Assembly (NCBI GenBank): GCA_963805645.1
Contig: CAWDVA010000010.1
Coordinates: 169,815-233,814 of the forward strand
Source: CAVXEH01 sp963805645
GTDB taxonomy: Bacteria > Chloroflexota > Limnocylindria > QHBO01
Direction: 5' to 3'
DNA: 64,000 nucleotides
The notes beneath the pieces are model-generated. The model did no database searches. It worked only from the letters and a program-made list of their open reading frames with translations, and was not told the DNA's origin. A program made the position numbers and the translations under genes. Below, one piece after another: positions 18,408 through 26,748 of this stretch; position 1 is the stretch's first letter, and the number at the start of each line of letters is the position of its first letter.

Positions 18408-19730
18408 ATGGGCGGGCTGGACGTCCTGGTCCTGGGCGGCGGCGGCCGCGAGCATGCGCTCGCGTGGCGCCTCGCGCGCGACGAGTCGGTCGCGCGCGTA
18501 CGCATCGCGCCGGGGAACGGGGGGACGCCGGCGGTAGCCGAGACGGTGCCCGACCTGGATCCGGCGGACCCGGTGGCGGTGGCCCGCCACGCCTCACGGG
18601 AGCGCTACGACCTGGTGGTGGTCGGCCCCGAGGCGCCGCTCGCGGCCGGGGTGGCCGACGCGCTGCAGCAGGCCGCGATCCCGGTCTTCGGCCCTGCCCG
18701 CGGCGCCGCGCGCCTCGAGTCGTCCAAGGCGTACGCGAAGCGGCAGATGGGGCGGGCGGGGGTCGCGACCGCGGCCTGGCGCACGTGCACCGGTGTCGAG
18801 GAGGCGGTGGCGCACGCCCGCGCGCTTGACGCGGAGGGACGGCGTCTCGTGGTCAAGGCCGACTGGCTGGCCGCCGGAAAGGGCGTGGTGGTCCCCGACG
18901 ATCTCGCCGGGACCGAGGCGGCGATCCGCACGCTGCTGTCCGATCCACGGCCCGGTCTCCAGGTGGTCCTGGAGGAGCGGCTGAGCGGTCCCGAGGTGTC
19001 GGTCTTCGCGCTGGTCAGCGGGACCGAAGTGCTCCCGCTGGCCTCGGCCTGCGACTACAAGCGGTTGGGTGACGGCGACGCCGGGCCCAACACCGGCGGC
19101 ATGGGCGCCTACGCCCCGGTGCCCTGGTTCGGCGCGGCGGCGCTCGACGAAGCGGTTGCGACCATCTTCGAGCCCATCGCCTGGCTCCAGGCGCGCGACG
19201 GGCACCCGTACCGCGGGGTCCTCTACGCCGGCCTGATGATCACGGAGTCCGGCCCGGCGGTCCTCGAGTTCAACGCGCGCTTCGGCGATCCGGAGGCGCA
19301 GGTGCTGCTCCCCCTGCTCGACGGTGACCTGGCCGGCGCCCTGATGGCGGTCGCCGCGGGCGACCGGTCCGGCATGCGGGGCTCGGTCGGGCTGCGGGCG
19401 GGTGCCGCCGTCGGGGTGGTCGTCGCCTCGGAAGGCTACCCGGAGGCGACGGTCACCGGTCGTGAACTGCGCGGGGCCGATCCTGCGTCGGCAGCGGATG
19501 ACGGAGCGCTCCTGTGCTTCCACGCCGGCACCCGGCGCGTGGACGGCGAGTACCGGTCCGCCGGCGGCCGCGTCGTGACCATCGTGGGACGCGGGAGCGA
19601 TCTGGCCGGCGCGCGGGATGCTGCCTATCGCGGCATGGCGGGTGTCACGCTCGAGGGTGCACAGCACCGCACCGATATCGCGCGGCGCGAGCTTGCCACT
19701 CCGCCGGGACCGATGGCGGCAACGGCCTAG
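18408..19730 (+). CDS. purD: Phosphoribosylamine-glycine ligase (GAR synthetase)
   Basis: Second step of de novo purine synthesis: joins glycine to phosphoribosylamine with ATP. The 440-residue length is slightly above usual. It shows the N-terminal VLVLGGGGREHALAW dinucleotide-like start, the ATP-grasp domain from about 105 (SSKAYAKRQMGRAGVATA, KADWLAAGKGVVV), GPEVSVFAL, GDAGPNTGGMGAY and NARFGDPEAQVLLP for Mg binding. It begins 8 bp after the UPF0182 gene. Its stop overlaps the stop of the convergent DUF1003 gene by 4 bp. Confidence 0.96.
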   Translation: MGGLDVLVLGGGGREHALAWRLARDESVARVRIAPGNGGTPAVAETVPDLDPADPVAVARHASRERYDLVVVGPEAPLAAGVADALQQAAIPVFGPARGAARLESSKAYAKRQMGRAGVATAAWRTCTGVEEAVAHARALDAEGRRLVVKADWLAAGKGVVVPDDLAGTEAAIRTLLSDPRPGLQVVLEERLSGPEVSVFALVSGTEVLPLASACDYKRLGDGDAGPNTGGMGAYAPVPWFGAAALDEAVATIFEPIAWLQARDGHPYRGVLYAGLMITESGPAVLEFNARFGDPEAQVLLPLLDGDLAGALMAVAAGDRSGMRGSVGLRAGAAVGVVVASEGYPEATVTGRELRGADPASAADDGALLCFHAGTRRVDGEYRSAGGRVVTIVGRGSDLAGARDAAYRGMAGVTLEGAQHRTDIARRELATPPGPMAATA

Positions 19731-20200
19731 GACCCCGGCTCCCGTCCCGTGGGACCGAGCATCGCCACGATCCGCTGCTCGAGCGCGAGGATGCGCTCGT
19801 CGAGGGCCTGGACGTGCTCCAGGATCTCGCGGTTGCCGCGCAGCAGGTCGTCGTTCTGGCGCTCCTCCACGTCCGCCTCGGTGGCCGCGTGCTCCAGGGT
19901 CAGCCGATCGCGCTTGGCGGAGCGGTTGCCGGCCAGCAGGATGAGCGGTGCGGCGTAGGCAGCCTGGGTGGAGAAGGCCAGGTTGAGGAGAATGAACGGA
20001 TAGGGGTCGAAGCGGAAGAGGAGATAGACGTTCCCCGCCACCCAGGCCGCCACGATCACCGTCTGCAGGATGATGAAGCGCCAGCTGCCCATGAAGCTGG
20101 TCACCGCGTCGGCGATCCTGGCGCCGAGCGGCGCGTTGTCGATCATGGCCTGGTTCACCGGATGCCGGTGGCGATGCGACCGACCCTGCGGGTGGCTCAC
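19727..20200 (-). CDS. DUF1003 domain membrane protein
   Basis: A 157-residue protein with the DUF1003 pattern: two membrane helices (about 43-63 and 69-91) preceded by ADAVTSFMGSWRFI and including FDPYPFILLNLAFSTQAAYA. A soluble C-terminal coiled coil (about 95-150, NDDLLRGNREILEHVQALDE) follows. An N-terminal HRHRH stretch is present. The start is GTG at 20200, with GAGGAG upstream. It lies convergent to purD and divergent from purE, so it sits between two purine transcription units but on the other strand. No function is known. Confidence 0.85.
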   Translation of the reverse strand: MSHPQGRSHRHRHPVNQAMIDNAPLGARIADAVTSFMGSWRFIILQTVIVAAWVAGNVYLLFRFDPYPFILLNLAFSTQAAYAAPLILLAGNRSAKRDRLTLEHAATEADVEERQNDDLLRGNREILEHVQALDERILALEQRIVAMLGPTGREPGS

Positions 20201-20281
20201 GTGTCGAACTCCTCATGTGCTCAGCGGCGGATCGCCGGATGCCCGGGGCGGACGGGCCGATCCGTGCGCCATCGTAGTGGG

Positions 20282-20287
20282 TATCCT
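20282..20287 (+). promoter_or_regulatory. -10 element of a probable leaderless purE transcript
   Basis: TATCCT ends 8 nt before the purE ATG at 20296, and there is no Shine-Dalgarno. Confidence 0.6.
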
Positions 20288-20295
20288 TAGCGCCG

Positions 20296-20790
20296 ATGGC
20301 TCCCCCTCCCCTCGTCGCCGTGATCTGCGGCTCTCGCTCCGACCTTCCGACGCTCAAGGGGTGCTTCGATGTCCTCGACTCGTACGACATCGGCTGGGAG
20401 GCGAGCGTCATCAGCGCGCATCGCCAGCCTGAGTCGCTTGCGGCCTACGTGCGCGAGGCGGAGGCATCAGGCGTCCGCGTCTTCATCGCGGCTGCCGGCC
20501 TTGCCGCGCACCTGCCCGGCGTGCTGGCGTCCATCACCGCCTTGCCCGTGATCGGCGTCCCGCTCGACGGTGGGGCCCTGGGCGGTGCCGACGCGCTCTA
20601 CGCCGTTGTCCAGATGCCGCCGGGGGTACCGGTTGCCACCGTCGCCATCGGATCGGCCGGCGCGAAGAACGCCGCGCATCTGGCCGCCCGGATCCTGTCC
20701 CTGGGCGACCACGCGCTCGCGGGCAGGGTGGCGAGCTTCCGCGACGAGCAGGCGCACCGCGCCGAGCTGCGGATCGACCCGCGCGCCTAG
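20296..20790 (+). CDS. purE: N5-carboxyaminoimidazole ribonucleotide mutase
   Basis: Carboxylation step of purine synthesis. The 164-residue protein has GSRSDLPTL (11-19) and SAHRQPE (around 41), the class I PurE substrate-binding motifs, and the AAGLAAHLPGVLAS and GVPL segments. Class I PurE normally works with PurK, which is not in this window; either purK lies elsewhere or this enzyme uses CO2 directly, as class II does. It heads a run of purE, purB, a membrane gene, mgtC, purC, purS and purQ. Confidence 0.95.
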   Translation: MAPPPLVAVICGSRSDLPTLKGCFDVLDSYDIGWEASVISAHRQPESLAAYVREAEASGVRVFIAAAGLAAHLPGVLASITALPVIGVPLDGGALGGADALYAVVQMPPGVPVATVAIGSAGAKNAAHLAARILSLGDHALAGRVASFRDEQAHRAELRIDPRA

Positions 20791-20813
20791 CGCGCGAGGA
20801 AGGAGCCGACCGC

Positions 20814-22130
20814 GTGATCGACCGATACGCACTTCCGGAGCTGCGGGCCGCCTTCGGCGAGCGGCGCAAGCTCGAGCTGTGGCTCCGGATCGAGCTCCTG
20901 GCGGTGGAGGCACTCCACGACGCAGGCGTGGTCCCGACAGACGACTGGGAGCGGATTCGCGCGGCCACCGAGGACGGCACCGTCGACGCGGAGCGCGCGC
21001 ACGAGATCGAGCGGGAGAGCCAGCACGACGTGATCGCCTTTCTGCGGTCGGTCACCGAGCGCCTCGGCCCCGAGGGCCGCTGGCTGCATTACGGCCTCAC
21101 CAGCTCCGACGTGCTGGACACCGCCACCGCGGTCCAGCTGCGCGATGCCGCAGCGGTGGTTGAGACAGAGCTGGCCCGGCTCGTCGAGGTGGTCCATCGG
21201 CTGGCGCTCCAGTACCGCTCGACACCCATGGTCGGTCGCTCTCACGGCATCCACGCGGAACCGATCACCTTCGGCTTCAAGGTCGCGGGCTGGTACGCCG
21301 AGCTCCTCCGCGACGCCGATCGCCTGACACGTGCCCGGGAGGGCATCGCGGTGGGCAAGATCTCCGGCGCCGTCGGCTCGCATGCCAACGTCAGCGCCGA
21401 GGTCGAGACATTCGTGCTCGGCGAGCTCGGCCTCAGCCCGGACCCGGCGGCGACCCAGGTCGTGAGCCGCGACCGGCACGCGGAGCTGCTGACGACCCTC
21501 GCCATCCTGGGCGGCACGCTGGAGCGGATCGCCATCGAGATCCGCCACCTGCAGCGCACCGAGGTGGGCGAGGTGTTCGAGCCGTTCGGTGCCGGCCAGC
21601 AGGGGTCGTCGGCCATGCCGCACAAGCGCAACCCGGTGCTCGCGGAGCGCGTCACGGGCCTGGCGCGGCTCCTGCGCGCCGACGCGCTGGTCGCCCTGGA
21701 GAACATGGCCCTCTGGCACGAGCGTGACATCAGCCACAGCTCCACGGAGCGCTTCATCTTCGAGCGGTCGCTGGGCGTCGCCGCGTACGCAACCCGGACC
21801 ATGGCCGACATCCTCGACGGCCTGGAGGTGGACGCCGACCGGATGCTCGCCAACCTGCAGCTCCTGGGTGGCATGGTCTACTCCGAGGCCCTCCTGTTGC
21901 GGATGGTTGCCAAGGGGGCCGACCGGCAGGCCGCCTACCGCCTCGTTCAGGGCGCGGCGAAGCAGGCGTGGGCCGGCAACCACTCGTTCCGCGATGCGCT
22001 GGCGGCCGATGCCGGTATCGCCGAATGGCTGACTCCGGAGGAGATCGGAGAGGCCATGGACCTCGACCATCACCTGTCCGGAGTCGCGAGCACCTACCGC
22101 GCCCTTGGCCTGGAGGAGTCCCACGGCTAG
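20814..22130 (+). CDS. purB: Adenylosuccinate lyase
   Basis: Cleaves both SAICAR and adenylosuccinate, so it acts in the common pathway and in AMP synthesis. The 438-residue protein starts MIDRYALPELRAAFGE and carries HYGLTSSDVLDTA (around 85), the GRSHGIHAEP catalytic His region (around 143) and the fumarase/lyase signature SSAMPHKRNP at about 265-274. GTG 20814 is preceded by AGGAAGGAG. It lies 23 bp after purE. Confidence 0.96.
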   Translation: MIDRYALPELRAAFGERRKLELWLRIELLAVEALHDAGVVPTDDWERIRAATEDGTVDAERAHEIERESQHDVIAFLRSVTERLGPEGRWLHYGLTSSDVLDTATAVQLRDAAAVVETELARLVEVVHRLALQYRSTPMVGRSHGIHAEPITFGFKVAGWYAELLRDADRLTRAREGIAVGKISGAVGSHANVSAEVETFVLGELGLSPDPAATQVVSRDRHAELLTTLAILGGTLERIAIEIRHLQRTEVGEVFEPFGAGQQGSSAMPHKRNPVLAERVTGLARLLRADALVALENMALWHERDISHSSTERFIFERSLGVAAYATRTMADILDGLEVDADRMLANLQLLGGMVYSEALLLRMVAKGADRQAAYRLVQGAAKQAWAGNHSFRDALAADAGIAEWLTPEEIGEAMDLDHHLSGVASTYRALGLEESHG

Positions 22131-23121
22131 TCCGGCCCTGCACGAGTCCGTTGCGGGGGCCGGTCCGAACGTGCGCCCCAGCGGCTGGGCCGGGTCGGCC
22201 CGGGCGGCCGCGGGCATCGCGGCGGAGCGCGCCGAGCTCTGGCTGCCCGGCGGACTCGCGGCGATCGCCTTCCTGGGGTGGCTCCCGTTCCTGCTCGCGG
22301 TGGTTCCCGTCCCCAGCGCGGGGGACCTCGCCTTCTTCGCCGCCAGCCTCGCCACCTCGCCAAGCTATCCGGTCAACGTCGTCCTGCTCTTCGCCTCGGC
22401 CGGCCTGGTCGCGCTGGCGGCCTCCATCCTGGTCGCAAGCGGCGAGGCGGCGCTGCTGCGGGCTATCCACCGGGTGCTCGGCCGCCCGCTTGCCGACCGG
22501 TCGATCGACGCGGCCGCCGCGCGGTTGTGGATCGTGCAGGTCGTGGCCGCCCTGCCGGCGCTGGTGGCCATCGGCCTTGCCCTGCTGCGGATCGCGGCCG
22601 TCGCTCCGGGCGAGTACCAGTCCCCGGACATCGGGGGTCCGCTCGGGGTGCGAATCGCTCTCGACGCGTGGCCCCAGCTGACCATCGCCGCGGTCGCGGT
22701 GGTGGTCGGCATCGCATTCGGGGCCGCCGCCCAGCGCAGCTCGGTCGGGCTTCCCGGGCGGTCGCTCGCCGCCGCCATCGTCGTCGGGGCCGTGGCGGTG
22801 GTCCGTCACCCGCTGCGGCGGCTGGGCCTCGCCGTGGTCACGCTCGCGGTGCTGGCCGGCTGGTTGGCGGGGAGCTGGTTCCTGCTTCGGGTGCTGTGGC
22901 AGCCGCTCGGCCACGCCATGGCGGCTGGGCGTCTGGCGGACGCCGGAATGCCGGTCCTGCTGGTAGGCTTCGTGGCGATCTGGCTGTGCCTGGTCGCCGC
23001 GGGCGGGGCAGTGCACGCATGGGCATCGGCCTGGTGGTCGCTTGAGCTCGCGGATCCGGATCCGCGCGGCACCGGCACGCCGGGCGCACGAGCGGAGGAG
23101 ACGGATCGTCGGTGGACCTGA
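22105..23121 (+). CDS. Multi-pass membrane protein of unknown function
   Basis: From ATG 22105, within the end of purB, the frame encodes 338 residues. About six hydrophobic segments lie near 47-68, 84-105, 138-160, 185-205, 245-265 and 285-315. No family was recognised. A later in-frame GTG near 22182 (VRPSGWAGSAR) would remove the overlap with purB and is also plausible. The C-terminus overlaps the start of the mgtC-like gene by 10 bp, so coupling is likely. It is embedded in the purine operon, with no sequence hint why. Confidence 0.55.
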   Translation: MAWRSPTASPALHESVAGAGPNVRPSGWAGSARAAAGIAAERAELWLPGGLAAIAFLGWLPFLLAVVPVPSAGDLAFFAASLATSPSYPVNVVLLFASAGLVALAASILVASGEAALLRAIHRVLGRPLADRSIDAAAARLWIVQVVAALPALVAIGLALLRIAAVAPGEYQSPDIGGPLGVRIALDAWPQLTIAAVAVVVGIAFGAAAQRSSVGLPGRSLAAAIVVGAVAVVRHPLRRLGLAVVTLAVLAGWLAGSWFLLRVLWQPLGHAMAAGRLADAGMPVLLVGFVAIWLCLVAAGGAVHAWASAWWSLELADPDPRGTGTPGARAEETDRRWT

Positions 23122-23654
23122 TCTTCAACCCGTCGTTGTCTACGGAGGCCCAGGTCGAGCTGGCGCTGCGGCTCACGGTGGGTCTCGGCCTGGGTGCCCT
23201 CATCGGCTTCGAGCGGGAGATGCACCATCAGCCCGCGGGCTTCCGCACGCACAGCCTGGTTGCGCTGGGAGCATCGCTCTTCACCATCATCTCCGCCTAT
23301 GGCTTCGCCGGCGCGGCGACCGATCCGGCACGCATCGCCGCCCAGATCGTCTCCGGCATCGGCTTCATCGGTGCCGGCACCATCCTCCAGTACCGAGGCC
23401 ACATCCGCGGTCTCACCACCGCCGCTTCCCTGTGGGCCGTTGCCGCGGTGGGGATGGCCACCGGGGCCGGCCTCTACGTCCTGGCAATCGTGGGAACCTT
23501 CCTCATCCTGGTGGTGCTCGCGGTTCTCGACCGGGTCGAGGCGCTGGCCCGCCGCCGGCTCGACATCGGCCCGGACGGCTTCGACATCACGGAACACCGG
23601 CCGCCCGCCGGCCGGCCGGCCGATTCGGAAGGTGAAACGGAGGACATGCCATGA
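23112..23654 (+). CDS. MgtC/SapB family membrane protein
   Basis: A 180-residue protein with the MgtC/SapB membrane domain: LRLTVGLGLGALIGFERE, the PAGFRTHSLVALGASLFT block, IVSGIGFIGAGTI and RGLTTAASLWAVAAVGMATG. Four or five membrane segments fill residues 15-135, and the C-terminal 45 residues are charged. The soluble ACT-like domain of Salmonella MgtC is missing. Members are linked to Mg adaptation and survival in hosts, but most are uncharacterised. GTG 23112. The stop overlaps the purC start (ATGA-type), so it is coupled to purC. Confidence 0.88.
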   Translation: MDLIFNPSLSTEAQVELALRLTVGLGLGALIGFEREMHHQPAGFRTHSLVALGASLFTIISAYGFAGAATDPARIAAQIVSGIGFIGAGTILQYRGHIRGLTTAASLWAVAAVGMATGAGLYVLAIVGTFLILVVLAVLDRVEALARRRLDIGPDGFDITEHRPPAGRPADSEGETEDMP

Positions 23655-24550
23655 CCATGCTCCGCTCGGCGGTCGAGGGCCTCGAGCAGATCCACTCGGG
23701 CAAGGTGCGCGAGACCTACCGCGTCGACGACGACCGGCTGCTGCTGGTGGCGACGGACCGGCTCTCCGCGTTCGACGTGGTCTTCGACCAGCCGATCCCG
23801 GACAAGGGCCGCGTGCTGACCATGCTGAGCGCCTACTGGTTCGGGCTGCTGGCGCCGCTGGGGCGCACTCACTTCCTCTCGGCCGACCCGGCCGAGATGC
23901 CACCCGGCGCGCGCACGCCCCAGCTGGAGGGCCGGACGATGCTCGTCCGTCGTGCCGAGCGGATCGACGCGGAGTGCGTGGTTCGCGGCTACCTCGCCGG
24001 CTCCGGCTGGGCCGAGTACCGGCGCACGGGCGCCGTCGCCGGTCATCGCCTGCCGGCCGGGCTGCGCGAAGCGGACCGCCTGCCCGAGCCGATCTTCACC
24101 CCGTCGACGAAGGCGGAGGTCGGGCACGACGAGACCATCACCCGGGACCAGCTCGCCGACATGGTGGGAGCCGATCTCGCGCGCCAGCTCGAGGAGCGGA
24201 CCCTGGCCACCTACCGTGCCGGGGCCGAACGCGCCGAGGCGGTGGGCCTCATCCTGGCCGACACGAAGTTCGAGTTCGGCTGGATCGACGGTGAGCTCGC
24301 GCTCATCGACGAGGTTCTGACCCCCGACTCGAGCCGGTTCTGGGACGTGGACCAGTACCGGCCCGGAGCAAGCCCGCCATCATTCGACAAGCAGTTCGTG
24401 CGTGACTTCGTCGCGGCCTCCGGCTGGAACAAGGAGCCGCCCGCGCCGTTGCTTCCCGAGCAGGTGGTCCGCGGAACGCGCGACCGATACGTCACCGCGT
24501 ACGAGCGCATCACGGGCCGGCCATGGCACGTGAGCGAGGCCGCCGGCTAG
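23651..24550 (+). CDS. purC: SAICAR synthetase
   Basis: Joins aspartate to CAIR with ATP. The 299-residue protein shows HSGKVRETYRVDDDRLLLVATDRLSAFD at the start of the ATP-binding domain (16-43 region), then ECVVRGYLAGSGW, TPSTKAEVGHDE and LILADTKFEFGW followed by LIDEVLTPDSSRFW. The length fits the longer eukaryote/actinobacterial-like form. The ATG overlaps the preceding stop by 4 bp, and purS follows directly. Confidence 0.96.
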   Translation: MTMLRSAVEGLEQIHSGKVRETYRVDDDRLLLVATDRLSAFDVVFDQPIPDKGRVLTMLSAYWFGLLAPLGRTHFLSADPAEMPPGARTPQLEGRTMLVRRAERIDAECVVRGYLAGSGWAEYRRTGAVAGHRLPAGLREADRLPEPIFTPSTKAEVGHDETITRDQLADMVGADLARQLEERTLATYRAGAERAEAVGLILADTKFEFGWIDGELALIDEVLTPDSSRFWDVDQYRPGASPPSFDKQFVRDFVAASGWNKEPPAPLLPEQVVRGTRDRYVTAYERITGRPWHVSEAAG

Positions 24551-24558
24551 TGCACTGG

Positions 24559-24831
24559 ATGGCGGAGGTCCGCGTCCAGCTGCGGCCGGGGATCGCGGAC
24601 CCGGAGGGGATGACCATCGCGGGGGGCCTGCGCGCCCTCGGCTTCGAGAGCGTGCAGAACGTCCGGCACGGCAAGCTCCTGCAGGTGTCCTTCGACGCCC
24701 CGGACGCGAACGCGGCTCGCGACGCCGTCGCCGCCATGTGCCGGCGGCTGCTCGCCAACCCCGTGATGGAGATCGCCACCTTCGAGCTGCGAGCGATCGG
24801 CGAGCCCGCAGAGGAGTCGCGCCTGGCATGA
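24559..24831 (+). CDS. purS: Phosphoribosylformylglycinamidine synthase subunit PurS
   Basis: Small subunit of the three-part FGAM synthase; it bridges PurQ and PurL in the ammonia-channelling complex. The 90-residue protein starts MAEVRVQLRPGIADPEG and has the GLRALGFESVQNVRHGK core, both typical. I prefer ATG 24559; an in-frame GTG at 24550 touches the purC stop. The stop overlaps the purQ start (ATGA). Confidence 0.93.
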   Translation: MAEVRVQLRPGIADPEGMTIAGGLRALGFESVQNVRHGKLLQVSFDAPDANAARDAVAAMCRRLLANPVMEIATFELRAIGEPAEESRLA

Positions 24832-25559
24832 CCGCCCCCCGCGTCGCGGTTGTCGTCTTCCCCGGTACCTGGTCCGAACGCGATTTCGCGCACGTGGCCG
24901 GCCTGCTGGGCTGGGACGCGCGCCTCATCTGGCACGCAGAGACGAAACTCGGCGGCGCGGATGCCGTCGTCCTGCCGGGAGGCTTCGCCCACGGGGACCA
25001 CCTGCGCACGGGGGCCATCGCCCGGTTCAGCCCGATCATGGCGGCGGTGGAGGCATTCGCCGCTGCCGGCGGCCCGGTCATCGGCTCGTGCAACGGCTTC
25101 CAGATCCTCTGCGAGGCCGGGCTCCTGCCGGGCGCGCTGCTCCGAAACGACCACCTCGAGTTTCGCTGCGACTGGCAGTGGCTCCGTGTCGAGTCGCCTG
25201 CCTGCTCCCCGCCATGGCTCGGCGATCTCACCCGGGACGAGCGGATCCGGCTTCCGATCTCGCACGGCGAGGGCCGCTACTACGCCGATGAGGCCACCCT
25301 CGATGGACTGGAGGCGTCCGGCCGCGTGGCCCTGCGCTACGTCGACGAGCGGGGCGAGGCCTCCACGGCGGCGAATCCCAACGGCTCGCTGCGGTCGATC
25401 GCCGGCATCACCAACGAGCGAGGGAACGTGCTGGGCCTCATGCCCCACCCTGAGCGGGCGGCCGAGGCCGAGGTGGGCGGCACCGACGGCCTGCGCCTCT
25501 TCCGTTCGCTCGGCACCTGGCTCGCGGCGCAGCCGGCGGCCGCCGAGCGTCGGCTATGA
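24828..25559 (+). CDS. purQ: Phosphoribosylformylglycinamidine synthase subunit PurQ
   Basis: Class I glutamine amidotransferase that supplies ammonia to PurL. The 243-residue protein starts MTAPRVAVVVFPGTWSERD and has the nucleophile Cys88 in GSCNGFQIL, the substrate-contact PGGFAHGDHLR, and the catalytic His/Glu in MPHPER near residue 207. The ATG overlaps the purS stop. The TGA overlaps a TATGAT box that may serve the next gene. Confidence 0.95.
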   Translation: MTAPRVAVVVFPGTWSERDFAHVAGLLGWDARLIWHAETKLGGADAVVLPGGFAHGDHLRTGAIARFSPIMAAVEAFAAAGGPVIGSCNGFQILCEAGLLPGALLRNDHLEFRCDWQWLRVESPACSPPWLGDLTRDERIRLPISHGEGRYYADEATLDGLEASGRVALRYVDERGEASTAANPNGSLRSIAGITNERGNVLGLMPHPERAAEAEVGGTDGLRLFRSLGTWLAAQPAAAERRL

Positions 25560-25560
25560 T
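25555..25560 (+). promoter_or_regulatory. Candidate -10 element overlapping the purQ stop
   Basis: TATGAT overlaps the purQ stop codon and lies 38 bp before the next ATG. It may drive the two zinc-ribbon genes and purL separately from the upstream purine genes. Confidence 0.4.
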
Positions 25561-25598
25561 CGGACCGTTCCCGAGCGCCTGAAGCGGAGGCCAGCCAG

Positions 25599-26744
25599 AT
25601 GCAGAGCGACGACCGGGACAGAGAGGTCATGCCAGGGCAATCCGGGGCCACCGGCGCGTCCCCGGAGGCCGGCGAGCCCGGGGAGGCCGCCGAGGACGAG
25701 CGCTCCGCGGCAGAGTTCGAGGCCGCTCCGTCGAGAGCCGCCAATCCCGAGGTCCGCGAGCCCGAGAGCGGCGAGGCGGACGAGCCCGTCGCGACCGGCG
25801 AGGCGGCCTGGCCGTCCGCGGAGCCGATTCCGTCGCGCGCCGAGATACCTTCCGGGGACCCGTCCGGCGCGGGGCCGCCGCCCAGCGAGGCCGAGGCCTA
25901 CGCACCGGCGGCCACCTCCGAGCCCGCCGAGGCGCCGGCCGCGCCGGCGCACTCCGTGCCACCCACGACCGAGATGGGCGAGAGCACCCAGTGTCCGCGA
26001 TGCGGGACCGAGAACCGGCCCGGGGTGGCCTTCTGTCGCAACTGCGGCCAGCGGCTCGTCGCTGCGGGCGTCGCGCCGACCGTGCAGCGCCCGTCGGCGC
26101 CCGAGGGAACGCAGCAGTGCCCGCGATGTGGAACCCATAACCGGGCCGGCGTCGCGTTCTGCCAGAACTGCGGCGCGAACCTGCGGGCGGCCGCCGCCCC
26201 GGTCCCGGGCCACCTGCCGACGGCGGCCGGCGCCGGCGTTCCTGCGAACGAAGGGCGGGCAACACCTCGGGGCGGTGCGCTGCTGGGTCCGATCGTCCTG
26301 ATCGTGGGCGCCATCGGGCTGGTGACCGCCTGGCTCCTGCCGTTCGCGTACGGGGCCGGCTCGCTCTGGGATCGGAGCTTCGGGTCGCCCGGTGGCTACG
26401 GCATCGGCTTCTGGAGCGGCTACCCGGCCGTGGGGAGCGGGATCATCGACAAGGCGTACTTCGGCTTTGCGGCCGCCGCTCCGGTGCTCGTCGCGCTGCT
26501 CGTCGTCCTGGCCGTGGCCGGCTTCCTGCGGGCCGCTCCGGGGAACCTGCAGCGGGCGGGCCTGGTGGCCGCCGCGGTCTGGGCGCTGGGGCTGGTGGTG
26601 TGCTTCGTGGTCGTGGAGATCGCGGGCGGCTGGACCGGAGACCTGGTGGAGCTTCTGCGCGCCATGACGCCGGGCGGCATCATCTTCCTGCTGGCGTCGC
26701 TGATCGTCCTGATCGGGGACCTGACCCGATTGGCAAGGACATGA
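25599..26744 (+). CDS. Membrane protein with two zinc ribbons and a long disordered acidic N-terminus
   Basis: A 381-residue protein of unknown function. Residues 1-130 are low-complexity, rich in Glu, Ala, Pro and Ser. Two near-identical zinc ribbons follow, each CPRCGT-N-x-GVAFC-x-NCG, starting at Cys132 and Cys174. A Pro/Ala linker leads to about four membrane segments between 228 and 378. GGAGG at 25586-25590 precedes the ATG. The zinc ribbons resemble DZANK/zinc_ribbon_2 modules. It sits between purQ and a second such gene, which in turn overlaps purL. A sensor or scaffold role is a guess. Confidence 0.7.
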   Translation: MQSDDRDREVMPGQSGATGASPEAGEPGEAAEDERSAAEFEAAPSRAANPEVREPESGEADEPVATGEAAWPSAEPIPSRAEIPSGDPSGAGPPPSEAEAYAPAATSEPAEAPAAPAHSVPPTTEMGESTQCPRCGTENRPGVAFCRNCGQRLVAAGVAPTVQRPSAPEGTQQCPRCGTHNRAGVAFCQNCGANLRAAAAPVPGHLPTAAGAGVPANEGRATPRGGALLGPIVLIVGAIGLVTAWLLPFAYGAGSLWDRSFGSPGGYGIGFWSGYPAVGSGIIDKAYFGFAAAAPVLVALLVVLAVAGFLRAAPGNLQRAGLVAAAVWALGLVVCFVVVEIAGGWTGDLVELLRAMTPGGIIFLLASLIVLIGDLTRLART

Positions 26745-26748
26745 AGCC